A stretch of DNA of 64,000 bases. Origin: Impatiens glandulifera. Lineage: Eukaryota > Streptophyta > Magnoliopsida > Ericales > Balsaminaceae. The stretch is taken from positions 18,636,484-18,700,483 of the forward strand of contig NC_061864.1 in the NCBI RefSeq assembly GCF_907164915.1. Direction: 5' to 3'. Under the pieces are notes generated by a model. It was not told the origin of the DNA, did no database searches, and worked only from the letters and a program-made list of their open reading frames with translations. Shown here piece by piece: positions 1 to 12,463 of this stretch. Numbering within the stretch: position 1 is the stretch's first letter; each line of letters begins with the position of its first letter. Both the position numbers and the translations under genes were made by a program.

Positions 1-23
1 ATACTATCTTACTTCCATCCAAT

Positions 24-3000
24 ATGATTCTCAAAATGAGGTTCTGGTTGGTGTCACAACAATTGGCACTCCTCATAATAATCATTACTACTAATGCTCT
101 TAATAATAACGAGACTGATCATGCTGCACTATTGGCTATGAAGTCCAAGATTCTGGACCCTTTTGGTGGGGAGGCTTTGAGTTCATGGAATGAGTCTTTC
201 CATTTCTGCAATTGGGAAGGTGTCATGTGCAGTAAAAGGCACAAAAGGGTCACTCTCATTGATCTAAGCTCTTTGTCTTTGTCGGGCACCTTGTCTCCTC
301 ATGTAGGAAATCTCACCTTTCTTAGACAACTGTTGCTAATCAACAATACTTTCCATGGAGAAATCCCAAATGAAATAGGTGACTTGTACATGCTGGAAGT
401 ATTGGCCCTCGAAAGAAACAGTTTCCAGGGAAGGATCCCGGTAAGCCTTTCGCGCTGCTATAACCTCAAGCATCTATTGATTGGGTTCAATAATCTGGTG
501 GGAACCATCCCTGAAGAATTTAGCTCCTTGTCCATGCTCAAGAGGATCTACATACATGTAAACGTTTTAACTGGAGGAATTCCAAAATCTGTGGGCAATA
601 TCACTTCTCTTGAGGTCTTCTCTGCAGGAGCTAATCACTTTGGTGGAACTATTCCAAATAATTTGGGGCAATTAAAGAACCTTGTAGAACTTGGATTGGG
701 TGGTAATCAGATATCTGGTATGATCCCTTCATCATTATATAACCTCTCCAACTTGAATATTTTATCTTTACCCATGAATGATCTTAATGGGAGTCTTCCC
801 CCATACTTTGGCAACATGTTCCCTCATTTGGAATGGCTTCAACTTCATTATAACAACTTTACAGGACAACTTCCAAATTCAATAGGGAATCTTACCAAAG
901 CCATGAGGCTAGCTTTTGAACGTAACAACTTCAGTGGGAAACTGACAGTTGATTTCAGTAAACTAGTGAATCTTGTGCGTCTTACTTTACATTTTAACAA
1001 CTTTGGGAGTGGGGATTTTGACGAAATGCATTTCCTTGAGTCCCTTACTAATTGCAGCGATTTGGGCGTGTTAGGCACAGATAACAACCAGTTTAGAGGA
1101 GTGCTTCCTGATTTTGTAGGGAATCTATCATCAAATATGCGGTTCTTCACACTAGGTGAAAACCAACTGCAAGGCAGGATTCCTCCAACAATTGGAAACC
1201 TTGTTAACTTGTCTATTTTAGACTTGGAAAGTAACCATTTCACTGGGCCGATACCTAGTACAATAGGAAAACTTCAAAAGTTGCAGAGATTTTTCCTTAG
1301 TGGAAATCAGCTTTCGGGTGCAATTCCTGAATCAATTGGGAATCTTTCTTTGGTGAATGAACTTTATTTGAGTTACAATAACTTAGAGGGGACTATACCT
1401 TTCAGCATTGGCAATTGCCAAAGATTAATATCATTACTTCTTGAACAAAACAACCTGAGTGGAACCATTCCCAAAGAACTGTTCCAAGTTTCATCTCTTT
1501 CAATTTTGCTCAACTTATCTCACAATCGTCTGTCCGGCTCACTTCCTTTAGAGATTGGAGATCTCAAAAGTTTGGTCGTGTTAGATATATCAAACAATAA
1601 TGACTTGTCTGGTGAGATCCCTAGTAGTATAAGCAGCTGTACCAGCCTCCAATTCCTATTCCTGCAAGGAAACATGCTCCAAGGATCTATTCCCAAGACA
1701 ATGGAATTCTTGAGAGGTCTTCAAATCCTTGACCTGTCGAGAAATAATCTATCAGGACAAATCCCAGCTTTCTTGGAGAAACTTTCCTTGATCAACCTTA
1801 ACTTGTCCTTCAATGATTTCAATGGAGAATTACCTTCACAAGGGGTTTTTGCAAACTCAAGTGCAGTATCCGTTTATGGGAATAATAGGCTATGCGGCGG
1901 AATACCTTCTCTAGAACTTCCAAGATGTCCCACCAAGAAACTGAATCGTAACTTCTTCTCATCCAAACGCATCTTTGTAATTGTTGCTTCAATACTAGGA
2001 ATACTAATCCTATTTTCAAGCTTGGTGTTTTACTTGTGGAAAAGGAACAGGAGGGAAAGGCAATCCACCACTTTGGAATTGTTGCCCAAGGAGTCTTTCG
2101 TGCAAGTCTCCTACGATGAGCTCTTCAAAGCAACGGATGGGTTCTCTTCGAGCAATTTGATTGGTGCTGGCAGTTTCGGCTTCGTCTACAAAGGTGTTCT
2201 TGATCAGATTGGAGATGTTGCGATCAAAGTTCTTAACCTTGTTAACCGAGGTGCGACAAAAAGCTTCATGGCAGAATGTAAAGTGTTAAAGAACATGAGA
2301 CACCGGAACCTCATCAAGATCATAACTTGTTGCTCAAGCATTGATTTTCAAGGTAAGGAATTCAAGGCTCTTGTTTACGAACTCATGTTGAATGGGAATC
2401 TCGAGAAATGGCTACATCCATATCAAGTAACTAGCAGACTTGAGCTCAATCTACTGCATCGTTTAAGGGTTGCAATTGATGTGGCTTCTGCACTGGATTA
2501 CCTTCATTATCAATGTGAAACCCAAGTTATTCATTGTGATTTGAAGCCAAGTAACATTCTCCTTGACCAACAAATGGTTGCACATGTTGGAGATTTTGGA
2601 CTAGCCAGACTTTATAATCCAGATATGGGTATTTCCCATCACAGTAGTTCAATGGGAGTGATAGGCACAGTCGGATATGCAGCACCAGGTAAGTTAGTCG
2701 TTAACCTAACAAATCCTGTTTATTTTGTTGGTCTAATTTATTTCCCTTTTAACTATAATAGTATTATTTTTCTAAACATCGTTAGAGTATGGTCTTGGAA
2801 GTGAAATATCGATAAAAGGCGATGTTTACAGTTACGGGATTCTGTTGCTTGAAATGTTAACCGGAAAGAGGCCTACTGATTTGATGTTTGCGGGTGGTCT
2901 TAACATTCGTAATTTTGCGGGTCAAATCTTGACAGGAAACGCAATTGAGATTGTCATTGATCCTACAATTTTAAAAAGTGACATTGTTATTGATCAAAGA

Positions 3001-3123
3001 GATGGTTGTCTAATCGCTTTGGTAAAGATTGGTTTAGCTTGTTCGGAAGAACTGCCCCAAAATAGGATGAGTATGACAGATGTTGTAAGGGAGCTACAAC
3101 TGATTAAGGAAACCATGTTCTAA
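24..3123 (+). CDS. LRR receptor-like serine/threonine kinase, LRR-XII (EFR/Xa21-like)
   Basis: Probable plasma-membrane pattern-recognition receptor of the LRR-XII class. Two exons, 24-2688 and 2786-3123; the GT..AG intron 2689-2785 splits the Glu codon of the kinase APE motif, and the joined product is 1000 aa. In order: hydrophobic signal peptide (about 1-25), LRRNT with a paired Cys motif (about 30-70), about twenty LRRs of the LxGxIP type with many N-glycosylation sequons, one membrane segment (about 650-672), and a kinase domain (about 705-1000). The glycine loop GAGSFGFVYKG, Lys735, catalytic Asp839 and DFG (857-859) are present. The catalytic loop reads HCD instead of HRD, so this is a non-RD kinase, as in FLS2, EFR and Xa21. 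A second Met at codon 5 is an alternative start. Known family members bind microbial ligands and signal with SERK co-receptors; the ligand here cannot be read from sequence. Confidence 0.94.
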
Positions 3124-5339
3124 GTTAAAAAATAGGTTCACTTTCAACCTTGTTTTTGTATACTTTTGTTAAGTGAATAATAGATTACATCATTGGATGA
3201 ACCTTGAGTGGAAATAGGTCTAAAAGACTTTTCCATTCTTACCTAGAAACACACTACGTTGAAATGGGGGCATTAATGTATGTTTGTGTTAACTTACTAA
3301 ATTAAATAAAAATCATTCCTTTCAATTCAAGGTCATGCCTAAAAGAAATCCCCTGAAACAATACAACAAGATGACCAGCTGGATGTTAAATGGCCACAAG
3401 GAAGTTTTGATAACTTTTGTAATATCACTAAAAAGCTAATGAAGATTTTACATGGATCATATTATTAATTAGGTTTTTACAGCCTTGATTCAACTAAACC
3501 TTTCCTTGCTAGAGATTCTGCATTAATAACTGTGCAAAACTGATGAATTTCAAATTTGAAGAGTCCAGTCAAAGGAGGTTGGACTTAAAAAAGAAAAGAA
3601 AAACATTTTCAAGGCAAAAAAAATATATGCAAAGATTGTTTAATAATGTCATCTAAAGTTGGTTTTTCCAGCAAATATATATTTTTTTGAAATATTTGTG
3701 ATATTGATTTTTTAAAAAAAAGTACAATTATTTCATTTTGAAAAAAAATACACATTTATTTTTGCATAGGCAAGATAAACACAAACGACACGATATTGTC
3801 TTACGCCGTAGGTCAGTCATTAAGTGTCGTTAGTCTAGGATTCTTGTGCATTTGTAAACGCCGCAGAGAAAATCAGATATAACTATTTTATAATTTTTTT
3901 ATGTTATTCTATAAATGTTTATTCAAACAAATCAAAATTTTAAAAATAGTCAATAAATATATTTTCATTGAATATTCTTTAAATATAAAATATAGTTTAT
4001 GATATTGAAGTTTTCAAGTCTAGTCCGAAAATACTAGCAAACATGCTACGAGGTCTAGATAGATTGATTCGAACGTAATGGGAAAGTTCTTACCATATCA
4101 TGGTATAAAACCAGAATCACCCCAACATCTGCAATTTCCTATAAGCATAGTATTGTTCTATCCTTGCCTACTTAGTTAAGTTGGATTTTAGTTGAAAGTA
4201 TTTAAATTGAAGTGGGGTCTTAGACTTGCTTTAAGAGTGAAAAATGAAGTTAGGGAAAAACCTAGATGTATGTGTGTGTACTTTACTACTTTCACAAATA
4301 ACATAAATTTGAGTTTTGAAGCAATATTTTTAAAAGGCCAAGCAAGCCATGTCTTAACTAATCCCATCTTAGCTTCTAACCAACAACTTATAACAATTCT
4401 AAATGACTTTTGAGTAAACAAAGAACTTTAACATTAAGTTATTAACCTATTTAGAAACATGTATTTTCCATATCGATATATACAGTTTCTTATCAAATTG
4501 TTACTTGATTTGTTTTCCTAGATTGAGTTGCTTAGTTATAATTATTTTGTTAACATTATTGTATTAATTAGAATCATATAAAAAAAGAAAAGAAAAGGAA
4601 AATGCTAACATCACTAAGTAGTTAATAATTTTGTATATAATATGATTAAAACTCAGTATAAACATGAAACAAAATTAATTAGAATAAATTAACAAAAATG
4701 ACTAAAAGCATAATAATAAGGACAACTTTTAGTGAGGACATTCTTACTCCTTAGACAATAACTAACGGTTATATACATTCTCAAACGACATGTTATACAA
4801 CCTAATTAATTGGCGAAATCAATGGCGGATCTATATACAAACTTATCTAACCCAACCCAAAATATTTTGTATGTAAATTACAATAACTACATAAAGATAC
4901 TGTCGTTATTGATAATTTTTTCGTCGTTAAAGGAGAGATTAACGACAATAAACTAAGTATATTTTGTTTGTTTCCTTAATATTATTATCATTTTAGCTCA
5001 GATAAATTTTATGAAAAGTTTCTAGCCTGGGTAGATTCTAAGTCCTAGTTCCGCCCTTTGGGAAAACCATGGATATGTTAGAAGAAATTAAGGCATGTTA
5101 ATGTCTCTTTAGTTCCCATGATCTTGATGCTTCAAATTATGGGATGCATATTGGATTAGTATTTCAACAATTTTTTTCCAAAGAAAATGATAAATAATGC
5201 GAAGAAGAGATGAATCACATACCTAGAGGAAATAATTGATGGATCAAGTATATATCGCGCAAGATGAAGACATACTCATGAATTTATTATGTTATTTCTC
5301 GAGTTTGGAATAGAAAACGTAAATAATATATAGTTGGAG
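3124..5339. other. AT-rich intergenic region, no gene seen
   Basis: Holds the 3' UTR of the receptor kinase and then AT-rich sequence with no convincing coding frame, RNA gene or complete transposon. Small open frames near 4190-4420 exist on both strands and have no recognisable family. Confidence 0.6.
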
Positions 5340-5436
5340 AGTGAGAGATTGAAGCTGCAACATGACCTGATTAGATCTTAATTAACCTGGTGATTAAGTA
5401 CGTACCAGATCATGCTGGCAGCTTTAATCTCTCAAA
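5340..5436 (-). ncRNA. MIR167: MIR167-like microRNA hairpin
   Basis: A strong foldback: 5343-5371 pairs with 5405-5433 with one single-base bulge and few mismatches, around a loop of about 33 nt. Read on the minus strand, the 5' arm (5426 down to 5406) matches plant miR167 at 20 of 21 positions as I recall that family; only position 2 differs, A where canonical miR167 has G. The opposite arm (about 5369-5349) still carries C opposite that site, complementary to the canonical G, so the change appears to lie in the mature strand. miR167 represses the auxin response factors ARF6 and ARF8. The strand is inferred from this similarity, because the hairpin also forms on the plus strand. No coding frame overlaps it. 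Confidence 0.72.
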
Positions 5437-6761
5437 CCCACCAACATCCATTCATTGATCCATCTACCGATTTGATCTTCATATGATTCTGATCGAACAA
5501 GATCATGCTTTAACCTTTCGAAACCACCAACATGGATTTCTTGGCCATGATCGATCGATCATATGATATTATTGATCACTCCATATAGTTCAATAAGATA
5601 GAATAATGGGGACCACAGGCAGACTAATCTCTTAAAAGATCGATAAGTACTATTAAAAATTAAATAATCCAACATAACAACAACTGGTAATTGGTTGGTC
5701 CATATCAAACTCAATAACTTATAATGACCAGGTACATTAGCCTACATATATTATATATATATAAATATATATAATTTAGTTTAATTATTTGTTCCTATCT
5801 TAGCACAAACATTGGGGATGCATGGAGTGATCACATAAGTTTTTCTTTGATGAAATTTCAATGTTAGTTGTTAAAAAAAATATATGTAAAGTAATTGTAT
5901 TTTAGTATATAAAAAATACTCTCAAATTTTGTTGATATTAAACCAATGTTATGCTAATAAAATGTAAGTCTACTTAGTTCAACTTTCTTTTTGTTTGAAT
6001 TGGGTTTAATTATTTTCGGAGTTGGTAAAGATGATTTTGAACCGTCATTATCTCTTTTAAATTAAATCATTTTTAATAAGAATTGAAGTTAAAACTTTTG
6101 ATTTATTAAATGAGATTATTCACCATTTGAAATACCTTAGTTATTATTTATTATTATTTGGTGTGGTTGGTTAACAATTTCAAATGACATGTACAATTAA
6201 TTATATAAAGCCTGAATCATAGGAAACTTGTTGTGAAGGACCATACTTTTTATCATTGTTTCTCTCTATTGATTCCCGTGATTTTGTTTTGTCCCTAATT
6301 AAGTATCTTTAATCTTCTTTTTATTTATATTCCGTTTCATTCTTATTCAGTTAAAATTTTAAATTTTAATATACATAATATTGACAGTTTAAATAATAAC
6401 ATAATATTATATATATGTCTGTGGATAGATTACTATCTGATTAATAAAAAACATTTAACTTTTTTTTAATGATTATTATACATAAGATTAAGACAATTTT
6501 AATGGGATCCAAGTATGTTAAAAATAGTATTTTTTTAAATTTTAAATAACTATATAAATAAATATTAAAACAAATAATTTATAATATTCAACGTCTTATA
6601 TTTGATCATCATTAAAAATAACACATTAAAATGAAATATTCGGCTGTGAGTTATTATAAGGTTAGAAAAATTAATTCAAACAATTTGTTTTATTAAAGAA
6701 AGTATACTAGTTATATCAAAAAAAAAACTATTATACATTTAGCATTAAAAAATAGTAATGG

Positions 6762-6762
<1 letters not shown>
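5437..6762. other. Intergenic, with partial echo of the MIR167-like arm
   Basis: About 5499-5540 repeats part of the microRNA arm and its flank (the motif aagatcatgc, then a stretch matching aaccaccaacatgg), but lacks the central bases of the miRNA, so it is a truncated local duplicate. The rest, to 6762, is AT-rich with no gene seen. Confidence 0.45.

Positions 6763-6801
<39 letters not shown>
6763..6801. repeat. (TA)n microsatellite
   Basis: About 19 TA dinucleotides in a row, inside AT-rich intergenic DNA. Confidence 0.95.
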
Positions 6802-6807
<6 letters not shown>

Positions 6808-7029
6808 TGATAATTAAATTCAAATAAGAATTGGAAAATAAGAATTATATATTAAAAATTAATTAATAAATATATAAGATAATATCTAAAAAGAAAAAAA
6901 ATCAAAATAATAATGGATGATCTAAATATCAAATTTTATAAACCATTAACAAAAATAAAACTCTAAATTAAAAAAATCCAACAATCATACAAATTGATGA
7001 TTTTTTTTGAGTTTTTAAACAATGTGGAT

Positions 7030-7460
7030 TGAAGTAAACAAATCAAACAAACCAATGAAATGGTGTCAGAAAAATCTCTACCAAATATTTTGAGCGGCAA
7101 AAATTATTTTTAGTCCAGAGTTGGTAAACAATGTCAGAAAATGTATTGCCAAATGAAAATGAACCATCTACATATATGGCCGAAATAGTGAGATTCAAAT
7201 AAATCATGAAAAATATATACATGTATTGATGTTAAAAAGGGACGAACACATACTCGAAAAAAAATAATCAACACAATCGGAAGGTAGGAGCATCAAAACA
7301 ACTCACCAACAATTGTGAGTATTTTTCGAACTATAAATTTTCGAGACGAAAAAACCAATCCAGCTAAACAGAATGTTAAATCGAACAACAACACATCAAT
7401 TTAAATCTAAGTGACTAAAAATAAAACGAGAAAAAAAGCGAGCAAGAAAAAATGACTTTT
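7030..7460 (+). repeat. Dispersed repeat shared with the protease-like gene upstream regions
   Basis: Diverged copy of the sequence upstream of both aspartic-protease-like genes (about 21930-22370 plus, about 15190-15650 minus). Shared landmarks in the same order are gtgtcagaaaaatct, aaatattttgagcg, gaacacatact, aaatcgaacaa and gaaaatgattttt-like ends. No protease coding sequence follows here, so the block behaves as an independent repeat, perhaps a non-autonomous transposon. I see no clear termini. Confidence 0.5.
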
Positions 7461-7767
7461 GAACCCGGTTATGAAATACATAAATTTATAAATTTAATGT
7501 GTCCTAAACTTTCCTTTTCATTATATGTGGCATAAAAGAACAAAAATATATTAAATTTTGGTAAAATTTCCGAAGATTGGGAGATAATGTGATATGGAAT
7601 TATAAGTTGAGGGATCAAATTCTTGCTTTATGTGATCTGAAATTCTCAATTCTGAAATGAAGACGTCAACAAGACGCTGGGAGGTGATTATACAAACTTC
7701 TCTTGAGTAAAGAAAGACGCAATCGTGACGGTGGGGGATTGCGTTGTGACATATATAGCTCTAGGCC
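7461..7767 (+). other. gamma-SNAP promoter and 5' UTR region
   Basis: No clear TATA box close to the gene. A short open frame at 7725 overlaps the start region in another frame and is not taken as a gene. Confidence 0.4.
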
Positions 7768-10700
7768 ATGGCCAGCTCCGATCCCGAAAAGTTGATCTCC
7801 AAAGCCGACAAATTGTTAGTCTTGAGTTATCTGCTTATGCTCGTCTTTCTCATAATTGGCGTTTTCTGATTTTAAGTAGAACAGGACTTAGTGAACTCAG
7901 TTTTCTATATATGATTTGATTTGATTGCTGAATCAATGCCGATTATGATTAATAAGGATGTGTATTCGAGGTTTTAGCTTTTATGGGTTTTCTCCATCGT
8001 TGGAAACCTCTTTTTATGCATTTTGTGTTTTTTAGGATCAATGTTCAACTTTTTTCTATTGTTATTCAGCAGCTATGGTGTCTGCAATGAGAATTCAAGA
8101 TTTCAGTCTTTTTAGACCCTTTTTAGGTAAACATGGTAGGCTGCCACATTGTTACTTAGCATCCATCCAACCAGTTAATTTCTTGTTTAGAAAACCCTAA
8201 ACAGATGCTCATCCAGAGGGAAGCCCTACCTTGATTGGGTCATAGTTGGTTACTTATCATCGGTTATACAATTATATAACACATTTTCTGAAAATTTTAA
8301 CTAGTTCATTTCATTTAGAACCAAACTGTCGATGACGAGATGGACAGCTGATTGGAAGAGTGCCACAGTTCTGTATGAGCAGGCTGGTAAGGCTGATACT
8401 GTTTTTATCATTTTGTTTCCATCATATTATGAATTATGACTGTAACAGTTGCTACTGTTTTGATTTGATCTGAAAATGGTCGTTATTTACAGCTAACGGA
8501 TTCAGATTGGCGAGAAAATACGAGAAAGCGAAAGATGCACTTGAGAAAGCATCACAAGGACAAGTGATGCTCTCTAGGTATTTTATTATTATTATTTTTG
8601 GAATGTCATTAGCAATGAAACAGAGCTTGTTTTGTCTATGCTGTAAACTAATTGTGATGGGTGCATCAGTCCCTGGGATGCTGCTAAGCACATGGAGTCG
8701 GCAGCTGCTATGGCAAAAGAACTAAGCAACTGGAATGAAGTTGCTGATTTTTATAGAAAGGCGTCGGAGTTATACAGTGAATGTGGAAGGTCACAACCAG
8801 CATCGGATGCTCTTGCAAAAGGTGCACGGTAGGTTTTTTCCTTCTTCTTTTGATGTGTGATAGTTTAAATCTAATTTGTTGTTCATGTTTTCTAGGTTCC
8901 TTGCTATCCAATGTAGTCCCTTAATTTTCAAAACATATTTAGAATCTTCATAACATAAATTGAACTGCGTGGTTCAACGATCAACCCAAGTTTCAGTAGT
9001 TACCATATGAAAACTCAACCCAAGTTTCAGTAGTTACCATATGAAAACTCTTACATTGTTTAATGGAGAAGAACTTGCTAGTGGTACTAGAAAAAAGAAA
9101 AGAAGAGAGACATTATTGTAAGAAGCTGGATATGATGGTTTCAGATTTATGGTTATGATCCTTTCCATTTGTTTTATTGGTGTCAGTATTATTAAGAAGT
9201 TTGTGATGATATCCTTGCTGGGTAGTTTATGTTTATTTTGTCTCTTCTAATTGTATCCTCCATTCTTAGAGGTTGTCTGGCTTGATGTGGATCCTTTTTC
9301 TTCTTCCTCCTTTTTCTTTGAATTGTTGTTTGTATTGTAAGGGTTGCAAGCAACTTTATTCGTACAAACTTTAACTTAAAAAAAACTAGAAAATCCTAGC
9401 ATATATAACATTTTCCATATATTTGTGTTGACTTTTCATTTGTTCTATCAAATTAAAGCATATTTGATAACTTATATGATATTACTATCTTTGCTTTATT
9501 ATTTATTTGTGTAGGTTAAATGTGATGCATGAAATTATTAAAATAAAAGATGAATTACCCAGATTTCTTCATACTCTTTGCAGAGATCTTGTCTGTAGTC
9601 TATTTATTTCCTTTATTCTTCTGCAGTTTCAAAACTATGATTCATAGTATATTACTCTCGAGTATCTCACTTGTATCGTTTTCCTATGTTAGGGCCTTAG
9701 AAGATTCCGCACCTGAGCAAGCGATTCAGTTATACAATGATGCTTGTTCTATTCTTGAGGAGGATGGTAAAGAGCAGATGGCATTTGATCTATATCGTGC
9801 TGCCACAAGTTTATATATAAAGCTTGAAAAGTAATGTATCCTCTTCTTCTACACAAAACAATTTTTTTTTTTGAGTATCCATGTATGGATATTTGGAGAA
9901 TTGGAGTTTACTATAACTATCCTCTGTGTTACTTAATTTGCTGCAAGCAGTCAAACTTGCGAGTGTATCTTTAATGCAAGGGCAAAATAGTCTTTTGATA
10001 GTCCATTTTTAACTGTAAGGCAAGATTCAGATTATAATCTTAAATTATCCCCCAAATACCGCAAACTCAAACAACCTCATTGTGTACCCTTTAGATTGAA
10101 TTCAATAGCAACATGCTTTACTTAAATTGCTTTATGTAACATGCCAAAACAAAACATCCTTTATTCTAGTCTTATTACCAAAAATCATTGTAATACTAAC
10201 CGGGCAATATTGTGATAACCCAGGTACACAGATGCTGCAACAATCTTGTTGAGGTTGGGCTTAGCAGCTGACAAGTCCAGCGCCACCCATAGCCAATGCA
10301 AGGTGACAAATATATGTTTGACCTGTTTCTAAAACTTTTTATTTAGTCAGCATGTTAAGTGAAACCTTGAGATGAGAGGAAACAAGGAAAAGACGATATA
10401 AGCAGTTGCTTGTTATGAAAAGTAATTTTTTTCGATTGAGGTAAATTTAGATTTATACAAGCAGGAAACAAAAAAAATGTTTTTTTATTTTAGTTTAGGA
10501 AGCTAGTGGAATCGAACCATGACCTCGACCCTTAGCACTTCAACTACCAAATTATTATGTCTAAAAGAATACAAATACATTATTTTTATATCAAGTATAA
10601 ATCTTTTTCCCTGCTTGTGTGTTTTGAATGATACTCATATTGACAAAAAAAATTGTTTTTTCTTTGATGAATTTCTTGGGTTATGCCTGGTTCTCTAAGG

Positions 10701-11311
10701 CAAATGTTTTGCATGATGATGATGATCTCAGAAGAGTTTGTGTCTTTAAATCCATTGTGGATAATAACTGTCATTTTTTTTTGTCATAGGCATATCTTAG
10801 CGCAATAATTGTGTACCTTTATGCTAATGACTTCAATCAAGCAGAAAAGTGCTACAATGACTGTTATCAGTAAGTTCACATGTTCTTTATTAATTTTCAT
10901 AGTTCAAATTTTAGTGAAATGATCTTATTTTTGTTAAATCACACTATTTAGAGTTTTGCTTATTGCTAAATTGCTCTTTTGTTTTGTTAGGATTGATGCT
11001 TTTCAAGGGAGTGATCAATGTAGATGCGCTAGTAAACTTCTAGCTTCTTACCAAGACGGTGACGTTGAAGAGATCAAACGTGTGGCTCAATCAAGCACCA
11101 TAAAGAATCTCGATAACGTGGTGAGTTAATTTTTTTTAATATAGCACCACTTGAGTAGTTAGTAGTTGATTGCTGATAAAAACACGAAACCAATAATTCA
11201 TTATTATAGGTGATCAAGCTTGCGAGGAAATTGCCTACTGGCGACGTGAGTGCATTTAAGACCACGAGCAACGAACAAGAAGAGGTTTTTGATGAAGATG
11301 ATCTCACTTAG
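7768..11311 (+). CDS. GSNAP: Gamma-soluble NSF attachment protein (gamma-SNAP)
   Basis: Adaptor that links NSF ATPase to SNARE complexes for disassembly during vesicle trafficking; a cytosolic, peripheral-membrane, all-helical TPR-like protein. Nine exons join in frame with GT..AG borders: 7768-7814, 8319-8386, 8493-8577, 8670-8828, 9693-9830, 10224-10302, 10790-10869, 10991-11120 and 11210-11311. The product is 295 aa, close to the Arabidopsis protein (about 291). It begins MASSDPEKLISKADKL and includes the conserved stretches YEKAKDALEKASQGQ, GKEQMAFDLYRAATS and YLYANDFNQAEKCYNDC, with an acidic end DEDDLT. The start is the first ATG fitting the family N-terminus. No defect is seen. A broken copy of exon 5 lies downstream (11623-12020), and a tRNA-like fragment sits in intron 6. 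The nearest alternative, alpha-SNAP, fits less well. Confidence 0.95.
10500..10560 (-). repeat. tRNA-like (SINE-like) fragment in gamma-SNAP intron 6
   Basis: Read on the minus strand, 10518-10508 is a perfect pol III B box (GGTTCGATTCC). An A-box-like stretch (tttggtagttgaagtg) lies about 17-45 nt upstream, at about 10552-10535. Flanks carry A/T runs. No tRNA cloverleaf is evident, so a decayed tRNA-derived SINE is more likely than a functional tRNA. Confidence 0.4.
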
Positions 11312-11622
11312 CTTATATTTTCCGAGTCGTGGTCAATTGAGGATGCTTTTACTGCGCATTATTACATTCATTGCATACCTTTTCCTCTTGTTCTTTTATT
11401 GGGGTATATTTTGATGTGGGTGTGGTATTGGATGCGAATTGTGATTTAAGAACATATATTTGTGTACTATTGAATTGTCCTAAACTTGACAAAACAATTG
11501 GATTGTTTCTGTATGTATTTTGTTTCTGGGTTATAATTTGGAAAAGTCTATATTTATTATTATTATTTTCAAATATTTCAATGATCTATAATTTAGATCA
11601 TAATAAAAAATAAAAATAAAAT

Positions 11623-12020
11623 CAATGATGCTTGTTCTACTCTTGAGGAGGATGGTAAATAGCAGATGGCATTTGATCTATATCGTGCTGCCACAAATGT
11701 ATATATAAAGCTTGAAAAGGTAATGTATCTTCTTCTTCTACACAAAACAATTTTTTTTTTGAGTTTCATGTATGGATCTTTGGAGAATTGAAGTTTACTA
11801 TAATCATCCTTCTGTGTTACCTAATTTGCTGCTACCAGTCAAACTTGTCAGTGTATCTTTAATGCAAGGGACAAATAGTATTTTGATAATCCATTTTGAA
11901 TTGTAAGGCAAGATTCAGATTATAATCTTAAGTATTCCCCAAATACCGCAAACTCAAACAACCTCACTGTGTACCCTTTGGATTGAATTCAATGGTAACA
12001 TGATTTTACTTATATTGCTT
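11623..12020 (+). pseudogene. Tandem duplicate of gamma-SNAP exon 5 and intron, disabled
   Basis: Closely matches 9735-10132, roughly nine bases in ten: most of exon 5 plus about 300 bp of the following intron. The copied exon carries an in-frame TAG at 11660-11662 where the gene has GAG, the splice border has gained a base, and no other exon is repeated. It lies about 310 bp past the gene's stop codon, so it could only act as untranslated 3' sequence or as an antisense or siRNA source. It shows that the duplicated piece covered one exon, not the whole gene. Confidence 0.88.
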
Positions 12021-12210
12021 ATTTTGAATTCAAATAGTTAGTTTTATATTTGATTAAAAATAAATGATTAATATTATAATTAATATTATAATTATTTTAT
12101 AAAAATATTTTTTAATGATATATAAAATTGTATACATATTTGTTTAATTATGAATTCATATTTATTCGATTATATGAGAAGTAGAAAGAAATTTTAAATC
12201 TTTTATGGAA

Positions 12211-12211
<1 letters not shown>

Positions 12212-12297
<86 letters not shown>
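12212..12297. repeat. (TA)n microsatellite
   Basis: About 43 TA units, adjoining a Helitron-like 5' end whose own terminus begins with a TA run; the tract may be an expansion of that terminus. Confidence 0.95.
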
Positions 12298-12303
<6 letters not shown>

Positions 12304-12345
12304 GATGCTTAATTTTTAAAGTGTAGGAATTGCCGGGTCGAGAGC
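12290..12345 (+). mobile_element. Helitron-like 5' end fragment
   Basis: The TA run followed by aatgatgcttaattttta, aagtgt and the motif gccgggtcgagagc is the same, in opposite orientation, as the four 5' termini in the element at 17101-18229. Beyond 12345 the similarity stops, and no 3' end was found. Confidence 0.55.
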
Positions 12346-12463
12346 GAATAAGATTATGTCAAGTCATTCCCTCACCAAATTCCCTCACCTAATCATTTCT
12401 CTTATCTTAATTAACACTTAATGATATTTTAGTCTATTAGCACTCAAGCGTATTCCAGTTCAT

